In this document: one piece after another, positions 35,536-42,465 of the stretch
How positions within the stretch are numbered: position 1 is the first letter of the stretch
Layout of the letters: each line of letters opens with the position of its first letter
Assembly (NCBI GenBank): GCA_019637265.1
Contig: JAHBVY010000004.1
Location: 248,001-312,000, forward strand
From: Polyangiaceae bacterium
GTDB lineage: Bacteria > Myxococcota_A > Polyangia > Polyangiales > Polyangiaceae
Reading direction: 5' to 3'
DNA: 64,000 nucleotides
Translations under genes and position numbers: made by a program
Notes under the pieces: model-generated
The model's input: the letters and a program-made list of their open reading frames with translations, nothing else
The model's database searches: none
What the model was told of the DNA's origin: nothing

Positions 35536-35559
35536 GCGGTTCCGTCCAACCCCCAAAAA
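35536..35559. repeat. Dispersed motif, GCGGTTCCGTCC copy
   Basis: GCGGTTCCGTCC followed by AACCCCC and an A run, one change from the 25-nt copies at 14393 and 49282. Confidence 0.8.
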
Positions 35560-35734
35560 CCCGCACCACGCGCCCAAAGGGAGATCTCGCGGGCGCGGAT
35601 CCGTGAAGCAACGAGCGTCCGCCCCCCGAAAACCCTGCGCCATGCGGCAACAGACCTCGAGGCCCCGCGATCCTTGGGAGGCGCGTTCGCCCGCTGCGCT
35701 GGTGGGGAGCGGGGCGGTGCTTTAGAAGGGGCGC

Positions 35735-36364
<630 letters not shown>

Positions 36365-36631
36365 GGTAGCGCGAGGAGGAAGGGCGAGGCGAAGGGCTTG
36401 GGTGGAGGAGGCGAGGGGTGGGGGCGATGAGGGGCTGGGGGGAAGCGATGGGAGGCTTGGGTGTGTTTCTATGTGGCAATGATTAGGGTTGGGGTTGGGG
36501 GTTGGGGGTTGGCTCGAAGCGAGCGGCGCTGCCCGGCGATCGCTGGGTACACCGGAAGACGCCGGGGCGGCCGCGTTGAGCGATCCTGGGACGGCACCTT
36601 GCGGCGGAGGCCCTGAGCGCTAAACGGTGGC
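36365..36631. other. G-rich gene-free interval
   Basis: 267 bp upstream of bioF. The first 100 bp are almost pure purine with many GGGG and GAGG runs on the plus strand, followed by a T-rich break and the TTGGGG array at 36483. Quadruplex or triplex formation is plausible. No gene is seen. Confidence 0.6.
36483..36513 (+). repeat. Telomere-like TTAGGG/TTGGGG array
   Basis: Reads TTAGGGTTGGGGTTGGGGGT then TGGGGGTTGG, that is, four G runs of 3-5 separated by TT. This meets the classical four-tract quadruplex pattern. It is the densest version of the dispersed G-tract motif. Confidence 0.8.
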
Positions 36632-37759
36632 ATGAGCCTCGCGTTCTTGGCGGACCGATTGGCGCAGCTCCAAGCCGCCAACCTCAAGCGCACGCCCGAT
36701 CAGATGCCGCCCGCGGGGCTCGACTGCGCGAGCAACGACTACCTGGGCTACGCGCGTGAAGCGCTCGAGAGCTGGGGCGCTGGCGCTTCGCGCTCCATCT
36801 TCGGCACGCATCCGACGCACCTCGCGCTGGAGCAGGCGTTGGCCTCCTGGGTGGGCCTCGAGGGCGCGCTGCTGTTCAGCAGCGGGTACGCCGCGAACGT
36901 GGGGGTGCTTCAGGCGCTCGCCTTGCCAGGCGAGCTCATCCTGAGCGACGCCCTGAACCACGCGAGCGTCATCGATGGGTGCCGCCTGAGCCGCGCCGAG
37001 GTGTGCGTGTTGCCCCACTTGGACCTCGAGGCCCTGGAGCAGGCGCTGAGCACCACGCCAGGGCGCCGCGCGTGGTTCGTCACCGAGTCCTACTTCTCGA
37101 TGGATGGCGATGGGCCCGACTTGAAGGCGCTCGCCGCGGTGATCCAGCGTCACCCGCACGCCGCGTGGATCGTCGATGAGGCGCACGCACTAGGGGTCTA
37201 CGGAGTGTCCGGCGCGGGTCGCTGCGCGGCGAGCGGCGTACGCCCCGATGTGCTCGTGGGCACCCTGGGCAAGGCGCTCGGCAGCTCCGGGGCGTTCGTC
37301 GCCGGGGAGGGGGTGCTCCGCGACTGGCTCTGGAACAAGGCGCGGAGCTTCGTCTTCTCCACCGCCACCAGCCCCGCCCAGGCGCACGCCACGCGCGCGC
37401 TGCTCGAACGCTGCCAGCGCGACGACGAGGCGCGCGGCGCCCTGAAGCGCGCCGCCACCTGGCTCCACGCGGAGCTCTGGGAAGCCGGCCTACCGTTCCC
37501 CCGCGGCTACCTCACGGGCCCCATCTTCCCCATCGTGTGCGGCAGCTCCGAGGCTGCCCTGAGCGCCGCTTCCAAGCTCGCGAGCCATGGCTTCGTCGCT
37601 CGAGCCATCCGTCCCCCTACCGTGCCGCCCGGCACCGCGCGCCTCCGCATCACCCTGCGCCCTTCCATCAGCATGGAGGCGCTGAGCCAGCTCGCTTCGC
37701 TCCTGATCGACGCCTGGCGCCAGTCGCAGTGCGTCCCGGAGGGCTGGGTGCGGCTGTAG
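36632..37759 (+). CDS. bioF: 8-amino-7-oxononanoate synthase
   Basis: 375-residue PLP-dependent enzyme of the alpha-oxoamine synthase family. In biotin synthesis it joins pimeloyl-thioester and L-alanine to 8-amino-7-oxononanoate. Family segments are clear: LDCASNDYLGYA, GAGASRSIFGTHPTHLALEQ, LLFSSGYAANVGV, the cofactor Asp in WIVDEAHALGVYG and the Schiff-base Lys in LVGTLGKALGSSGAF. bioD is 1.3 kb downstream, separated by a CPBP protease gene. An exact parS site follows the stop by 9 bp. Related enzymes (KBL, ALAS) share the fold, but biotin context favours BioF. Confidence 0.92.
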   Translation: MSLAFLADRLAQLQAANLKRTPDQMPPAGLDCASNDYLGYAREALESWGAGASRSIFGTHPTHLALEQALASWVGLEGALLFSSGYAANVGVLQALALPGELILSDALNHASVIDGCRLSRAEVCVLPHLDLEALEQALSTTPGRRAWFVTESYFSMDGDGPDLKALAAVIQRHPHAAWIVDEAHALGVYGVSGAGRCAASGVRPDVLVGTLGKALGSSGAFVAGEGVLRDWLWNKARSFVFSTATSPAQAHATRALLERCQRDDEARGALKRAATWLHAELWEAGLPFPRGYLTGPIFPIVCGSSEAALSAASKLASHGFVARAIRPPTVPPGTARLRITLRPSISMEALSQLASLLIDAWRQSQCVPEGWVRL

Positions 37760-37768
37760 CAAGCCCGA

Positions 37769-37784
37769 TGTTTCACGTGAAACA
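37769..37784. promoter_or_regulatory. parS centromere site
   Basis: The 16-bp palindrome TGTTTCACGTGAAACA matches the conserved bacterial parS sequence exactly. It is 9 bp after the bioF stop. A second exact copy is at 39193. ParB-CTP clamps load at such sites for chromosome segregation. Confidence 0.92.
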
Positions 37785-37944
37785 TCGTCCTTCCCGGAGG
37801 AAGCGAGCGCCAGGCTGAAGCGCGGCGGCTCCGCGACAGTTGAACCCAACCCCTAAACCCATCGACGGAGACCGACTCCTGAGGCGTGAGACGCTCCGCT
37901 CCCCACGCAAGCTCTCCGTGGCCTGAGGGTGCCCCAAAGGTCCT

Positions 37945-38796
37945 GTGAGCGCGCCCGAGGTGGCCACTAACCGGAACTTTCGGAAACCCCCGGGTGTCGA
38001 TCTCCGAATGCCCCGCGATGGGACGCTGAAATTCTTCACCCTAACCTTCTTGTTCACTTGGGGACTTCAGGTGCCCGCCGTCCTGCTTGGGGAGGCTTGG
38101 GTACCCCTTGCCGCGCTCGGGATCCTGGGCCCTCTCGCAGCCGCGACCTTCCTCACCAGGCACGGCGAAGGCTGGGTTGGCGTCCGCGCGTTGTTTGGGC
38201 GACTGCTGCCGCGACCAGGTCAATGGCCCTCGTACGTCGTTGCGTTCGCCCTGCCGGCTGCGCTCCTCGCGGCGATGCTCTACGCCATGAGGCTCGCTGG
38301 ACACCCCGGCGACCTGCTCTTGAACCGTGGCCCCGCGATGCTGGCCATGGGCCTGGCCCTGTCGGTCGCGGAGGAGGTAGGGTGGCGTGGCTACGCGCTC
38401 CCTCGCCTTCGCGCTCGATTCGGCGCCGTCATGGGTTCGGCGATCCTCGGAGTGGTGTGGCTGGTCTGGCACGTTCCGATGTTCGTCGGTCAGGGCGTGC
38501 CGCTGTCTCTGATGGTCCCCATGCTGTGGCTGTTCATCGGTGGGAGCCTGTTCTTCACGTGGCTAGATGCGCGCACATCCGGCAGCCTCTTCGTGGCGGT
38601 GCTGGCGCACCTTGGTCTCCACTTCAACAACTCTCACATCGCGCTTCCGGCTGATGTGCTTCCGTTGCTCTGCCAATCGGTCGTCTTCGCCGCGCTCGGC
38701 GTCGCGGTCTTGACGTTCGATCGTCGCGCCTTCCCGGAGCTTCGAATGAGACGGCCGAGGACTCCAAGCGGAGCGCAGCCAATCCTCCCCCCGTAG
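37945..38796 (+). CDS. CPBP-family intramembrane metalloprotease
   Basis: 283 residues with about seven or eight TM helices. The CPBP/Abi motifs are present: EEVGWRGYALPRLRAR (motif 1, Glu-Glu and Arg), WLVWHVPMF (motif 2 His) and LFVAVLAHLGLHFNNSHI (motif 3 with His and Asn). It therefore looks catalytically competent; substrates of bacterial CPBP proteins are mostly unknown. Start is a GTG at 37945; an ATG at 38008 is equally plausible. It separates bioF and bioD and sits between the two parS sites. Its codon use appears slightly lower in GC than its neighbours, which may indicate later insertion. Confidence 0.85.
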   Translation: MSAPEVATNRNFRKPPGVDLRMPRDGTLKFFTLTFLFTWGLQVPAVLLGEAWVPLAALGILGPLAAATFLTRHGEGWVGVRALFGRLLPRPGQWPSYVVAFALPAALLAAMLYAMRLAGHPGDLLLNRGPAMLAMGLALSVAEEVGWRGYALPRLRARFGAVMGSAILGVVWLVWHVPMFVGQGVPLSLMVPMLWLFIGGSLFFTWLDARTSGSLFVAVLAHLGLHFNNSHIALPADVLPLLCQSVVFAALGVAVLTFDRRAFPELRMRRPRTPSGAQPILPP

Positions 38797-38856
38797 CCGT
38801 TCCCATCACCTCTCGGGCGGCTTGCCTCCTAGCTAGCAAGCCAGTCATCGGTCCCT

Positions 38857-39015
38857 AGGACGACAAACGGTTTGCCGTTGGTCGTCCTCAAATCCGACAG
38901 CTTTCGCTGTGTGAAGGGAAGTAGCACCGAACAGAGGACCAGGGAAACCGAGCCCTCGCTCCGCATGGGGGCGGTTCCCTGGTCCGTCTCGCGGCAAACT
39001 GATCGCCGCTCTAGG
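38857..39015 (+). ncRNA. Three-hairpin intergenic element, copy 1 (upstream of bioD)
   Basis: Hairpin 1 has arms AGGACGAC and GTCGTCCT with an inner AACGG/CCGTT stem. Hairpin 2 (38936-38985) has about 14 pairs (GGACCAGGGA... with ...TCCCTGGTCC). Hairpin 3 is GCGGC with GCCGC around AAACTGATC. The order, spacing and loops match the copy at 44700. The last conserved base lies 41 bp before the bioD ATG, exactly as for dapF. It could be a cis-regulatory RNA, a small RNA or a mobile repeat; ncRNA is used only as the closest category. Confidence 0.7.
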
Positions 39016-39055
39016 GCTGTATGCTTCACCACAAAAGAGTGCCAAACTCGGTCCC

Positions 39056-39721
39056 ATGAAGGGCTGTGTGGTGCTCGGCGCCGGGACTGGTTTGGGCAAA
39101 ACGTACTTGGCCTGTGCGCTGGCACGCGCAGCTCGAGAGCGCGGGACCACCCGCGCGCTCAAGCCGGTGGAGACGGGCGTGCCCCACGCCGCTGTTTCAC
39201 GTGAAACATCTCGCTCCGCCGCCGACGCACAGGCGCTGGCGGACGCCGCCGGGCACCCCTACATCGCGCCCCATCGCTCGCTGGAGCTACCCGCCTCACC
39301 CCACCTCGCAACCCCCGAGAGCCACCCCATCGATCTCGACGCGGCGCTCGAGTGGACTCGAGAGGCCGCAGCCGGCGCTGACTACGTCGTCGTCGAGACC
39401 GCGGGCGGCGCCTTCACCCCGGTGAACCTCCAGCAGTACAACATCGATCTCGCCGCGCGCCTGAGCAACGCCCTGAACCTACCGTGGCTGCTCGTGGTGG
39501 AAGACCGCCTGGGCACCCTGCACGACGCCCTCGCCGTACTCTGGGGCGCCACCGCGCGCCAAGCTCCAGCCCCAGTGGCCCTCGTCGTCTCCCACGTCAC
39601 CGACCACCCTCCAGGCCTCGGTAACGCCCACGAGCTAACGCGCCTCCAACCAGCCCCCGTCTTCGACCTGAAGCACGGCACAAGCCCCGATGTGGCGCTG
39701 ATCGAGCTGCTCTTCGGCTAG
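39056..39721 (+). CDS. bioD: Dethiobiotin synthetase
   Basis: 221-residue ATP-dependent carboxylase that closes the ureido ring of dethiobiotin from 7,8-diaminopelargonic acid. P-loop GAGTGLGKTYLACAL is intact, as are the substrate segment ALKPVETGV and a VVETAGGAFTPV segment where many enzymes have VEGAGGLLVP. The carboxylate/Mg residues in the P-loop region are in place. An exact parS palindrome (39193-39208) is embedded in frame and encodes AVSRET in a surface-like loop after KPVETGVPHA, so ParB binding inside a gene is likely. The start follows the structured element by 40 bp. Confidence 0.92.
   Translation: MKGCVVLGAGTGLGKTYLACALARAARERGTTRALKPVETGVPHAAVSRETSRSAADAQALADAAGHPYIAPHRSLELPASPHLATPESHPIDLDAALEWTREAAAGADYVVVETAGGAFTPVNLQQYNIDLAARLSNALNLPWLLVVEDRLGTLHDALAVLWGATARQAPAPVALVVSHVTDHPPGLGNAHELTRLQPAPVFDLKHGTSPDVALIELLFG
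39193..39208. promoter_or_regulatory. parS centromere site inside bioD
   Basis: TGTTTCACGTGAAACA, identical to the site at 37769, lies within the bioD reading frame (AVSRET). The distance between the two sites is 1424 bp. Confidence 0.92.
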
Positions 39722-40064
39722 CCGCTGGTCACGACCCTGACCGAGCCGCGCTTGGATAGACCGACAGGGAGAGGGACCTACCGAAGGCTGCTCTGCGGCA
39801 TTAGTCAGTTACATTGTTCAACTAAGCGTAGCGCCGGATCCGGCATCGTCCAACGACTCACGAGTCACCGCTCGCGGTGCTGCTCGATGCGGTGCCGTCC
39901 AACCCGATACCCCTGCTTGGTGTTCTCCAAGACCGTAGGGAGTCACCCATGAGGTCGAGGACCATAACGAGAGCGACGCCTGACGCTTGAAACAGCGAGG
40001 CCATTGCGGAAACCTAGCTCGTCAGGTTTACTGACTACGTGCGATCTCGCTGGGGCTTCAAGGC
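39722..40064. other. Gene-free interval with dispersed repeats
   Basis: 343 bp with no gene. It holds GCGGTGCCGTCCAACCC (39889-39905), a CCCATGAGGTCGA word shared with 26019, and two TAGTCAGTTAC-like words. No promoter or terminator can be defended. Confidence 0.55.
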
Positions 40065-40670
40065 TCAAGCGTCATCGCGGCCTGGCCGCTCCGTTTCGCC
40101 CCGTAGCTCTGACAGGCGGCGGCGGCGCACTTCCGCTAGGGCGTCACCGCGCTGGAGGCCCTCCGCCTCCGCGCTGGGTGATGCGCTCGACAGCGCCGGC
40201 GCCGCGTGCTCCGCTTCGCGCCCGGTCAACGGTACCTGCGGCCCGCCGTGCGGAGCGCGCCGCTCTACCTCCGGTGCGCCCGGCGACTCGTGCACCACCC
40301 CGTTACCGAGCGATTCGTGCAGCACCTCCAGCGACGCGAGCGACGCGCCCAGGTCATGTGCGCCGCCGAGCGACGCGCCGTCGCCGAGCAATGCGTCCAG
40401 CCGCGCGACCACGGTGCGGAGCATCTGCTTGGCGCGCTCCTCCGCTGCCACGCGGCGCGCGCGCTCCTCCTCCAGGTCGTTGGCGAGCGACATCGCCGCG
40501 AGCAAGAGCGCCTGCGGTGTGCCGGCCCGGGCGCCTTGGTAGGCCTTCAGCTTGGCGTCCACCGCGTCCGCCAAGCGAAGCAGCGTCGCCTCGGTGGCGG
40601 TGGCCTTCACCCGGTAGGTCTCGCCACCCACGCGCAGCTCCACGGGGCTCTGCTGGGGCGGCCGCTCCAT
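40065..40670 (-). CDS. zapA: ZapA-family cell division protein with long C-terminal extension
   Basis: 201 residues. The N-terminal 85 residues match ZapA: VELRVGGETYRVKATATEAT, LLRLADAVDAKL, and the coiled-coil LLLAAMSLANDLEEER. ZapA binds FtsZ and stabilises the division ring. The rest, about 100 residues, is a disordered Pro/Glu/Ser extension not seen in ordinary ZapA proteins (about 100 residues). The upstream 196 bp have no obvious structure. I rate the domain assignment high and the extension's meaning unknown. Confidence 0.85.
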   Translation of the reverse strand: MERPPQQSPVELRVGGETYRVKATATEATLLRLADAVDAKLKAYQGARAGTPQALLLAAMSLANDLEEERARRVAAEERAKQMLRTVVARLDALLGDGASLGGAHDLGASLASLEVLHESLGNGVVHESPGAPEVERRAPHGGPQVPLTGREAEHAAPALSSASPSAEAEGLQRGDALAEVRRRRLSELRGETERPGRDDA

Positions 40671-40866
40671 GCCGGCGACGGTAGCACCCGCGCCCGTCCA
40701 TGGAAATCCTCACGCTGCTCCACACAGCGACGCGGCGAAATTCGCAGGAGATCCCCGGCTTTCGGGATTGCGGCGCCGCTGCCCATCGTCCAGGCCGGCG
40801 CTTTGCCTCAGGAGCACCCGCCAAGACCTCGAGCGCAGGGGAGCACCGGCCAACGCCTTGAACGGG

Positions 40867-41469
40867 CTACTCCGACGGTGAGCCCTTGATCCAGCTGTAG
40901 ATGAACATCGCGGGTAGCCACAGCGCGGAGGAGTCGATGTTGAGCGCGAGGATGACGCTCGCCTCGCGCGAGTCGCCGAGGCCGTAGCGCGCGCCGAGGC
41001 TCAGGCCCATGGCGATCACGTAGGCGGAGTGGAAGTTGTAGCTGCGCGAGCCGATGAAGAGGTCCGCCGCGACGCCCGGGGTCCAGCTGCCGTCGTCCGC
41101 CTTCGCGTAGCCACCCAGCGAGAGCACCGCGGGGACATAGGGATGCACCGGCAAGTGGAGGCTACCGCCGCCACCCAAACGCAGGTCGTCGAAGCCGAAG
41201 GTGCTGACGTCCAGGTAGGGGCCGAGCCCGATGTCCGCGTTGCGCTCGCGCCCGAACAGCACGTCACCGCGTAGGCCGTTGTACCAATGGGTGCTATGCC
41301 AAATGTCGCCGCGCTCACCCTCGCCAGCGACGCCCATCTGGATCGATACGTTTCCCTGCGGAGACGCAAGCGCCGGGCCACTGACAGTCAGTGCACCGAC
41401 CAACGCCGCGCAGCCAGCGCACGCCGCCGCGCGGAACCTCCCGCCCGCCTGGTGACGCGCGAGCCCCAT
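40867..41469 (-). CDS. Exported beta-barrel-like protein
   Basis: 200 residues with a cleavable signal peptide (CAALVGALTVSGPALASPQG). Amphipathic strands follow (GDVLFGRERNADIGLGPYLD, GGGGSLHLPVHPYVPAVLSL, YVIAMGLSLGARYGLG), the pattern of small outer-membrane barrels. The C-terminus is WLPAMFIYSWIKGSPSE and does not end in the usual aromatic residue. It begins 6 bp after the upstream lipoprotein gene and is presumably co-transcribed with it. No family is recognised. Confidence 0.65.
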   Translation of the reverse strand: MGLARHQAGGRFRAAACAGCAALVGALTVSGPALASPQGNVSIQMGVAGEGERGDIWHSTHWYNGLRGDVLFGRERNADIGLGPYLDVSTFGFDDLRLGGGGSLHLPVHPYVPAVLSLGGYAKADDGSWTPGVAADLFIGSRSYNFHSAYVIAMGLSLGARYGLGDSREASVILALNIDSSALWLPAMFIYSWIKGSPSE

Positions 41470-41475
41470 CTGGGC

Positions 41476-42204
41476 TCAGGGAGTGACGCCGTTCAGCGCC
41501 GCGGTGCACGCCGCCGCCGCGGCGGGGTTGGACGAGCCAGCGCACTCGCGGCAGTCCACGTTCTCATCGATGCCGAGCTGACACACGGCGGTGCTGTTCG
41601 GCGGATCCGCCGGGCAGGAGATGAGGCAGCCAGAGCAAACGGTGATGGGGTAGGTGAGCGCCGCGGAGGTGATCTCCGAGCCGCCCAGGGTGTCACCGTA
41701 CACGCGCACCTCGACCACCACCGTCAGGGTGCGGCCGCCCGTCACCTGACCTGCCAAGGTGTTCCCGGTGGCCGGGTCGATGAGGGTCACGGACGCCGTC
41801 CCGTAGGCCGCGTTGGTCCCCACCGACTGATCGACGAAGCCGGTCGCCGGCACCGAGAACTCGCTGATGAGCTGGTCCTGCGCCGTGAGGATCTTCACCT
41901 CCGCCCCGCGGATCGCGATGCGTGAGGTCTCCGTCTTGAGCTCGTCGCGGTTACCTCGCTGGGTCAGCTGGTTGCCGATGAGGAGCGCGCCGACGTAGGT
42001 GTTGGTGAACAGGGTGTCCATCACGCCACCCAGGCGCAGCGCAGCGCCCTGATCCGCCGTGACGGAGCACGAAGGCGGCGCGTCCGGCACCAGCACACCT
42101 TGCACGAAGAACTGACTCTCGTTGTCCGCGCAGCCCGGGGTGAGCGCGGCGACGCCGAGCGCGAGAGTGGTCAGGCCAGCAAACTGGTAGCCGATGTGAC
42201 GCAT
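41476..42204 (-). CDS. Lipoprotein with Cys-rich C-terminus
   Basis: 242 residues from the ATG at 42204 (MRHIGYQFAGLTTLALGVAA); the longer frame to 42288 is not used. The lipobox LTPGC follows the hydrophobic segment. The mature part is beta-rich (GAEVKILTAQDQLISEFSVP, SVTLIDPATGNTLAGQVTGG), ending in a Cys cluster (VCSGCLISCPADPP, DCRECAG) that may form disulfides or bind metal. It is the first gene of a two-gene operon with the barrel-like protein, which suggests an envelope complex. No family is recognised. Confidence 0.65.
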   Translation of the reverse strand: MRHIGYQFAGLTTLALGVAALTPGCADNESQFFVQGVLVPDAPPSCSVTADQGAALRLGGVMDTLFTNTYVGALLIGNQLTQRGNRDELKTETSRIAIRGAEVKILTAQDQLISEFSVPATGFVDQSVGTNAAYGTASVTLIDPATGNTLAGQVTGGRTLTVVVEVRVYGDTLGGSEITSAALTYPITVCSGCLISCPADPPNSTAVCQLGIDENVDCRECAGSSNPAAAAACTAALNGVTP

Positions 42205-42444
42205 GGTGAACCTCAGTTGGGGTGGCGGTGCCGGCATGCGCACCACCAGCTGCCGCCCGCCAGCGCGCTGACGCCGAGCGAGGGGCACGATGGAGAGTCT
42301 ACCGAGCGGCGTGAGCCCGCGCCAAACTATCGGTCGCTTCCATAAGCGGGCACGCTCTGCCGACGGGGGGCGCTGGCCGTGAGGTTCGCTGGCGCTGGGT
42401 GAGGCTCCTCGCGAGATAGCCAGCTCGTCACGTTCGGGAGCGGG

Positions 42445-42461
42445 TTTTTTGGGGGTTTGGC
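42445..42461. repeat. Dispersed motif, TTTGGCAG subtype
   Basis: TTTTTTGGGGGTTTGGCAG-like tract between the aroKB stop and the upstream lipoprotein. TTTTGGGGGTTTGGCAG is shared with 6624 (coding) and, reversed, 62874 (coding). Confidence 0.75.
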
Positions 42462-42465
42462 AGTG

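Larger units (their letters stand above)
35385..35734. other. Gene-free interval with repeats
   Basis: 350 bp between divergent moxR and the ATPase gene. It holds the hairpin at 35397-35425, a GGGGGTTGGGGGTTGG tract (35461-35480) and a dispersed-motif copy at 35536-35559. No gene is visible. Confidence 0.6.

Noticed and set aside
38857..38888. Hairpin 1 as a conserved coding peptide (TTNGKPFVVLG in the reverse frame)
   Set aside because: Similar peptides appear at each hairpin copy only because the DNA is similar; the frames around them differ and have no start or ribosome site.
39722..40064. tRNA or small RNA gene in the gap between bioD and zapA
   Set aside because: No cloverleaf, GTTCRANNC-like T-loop or CCA end could be found by eye.
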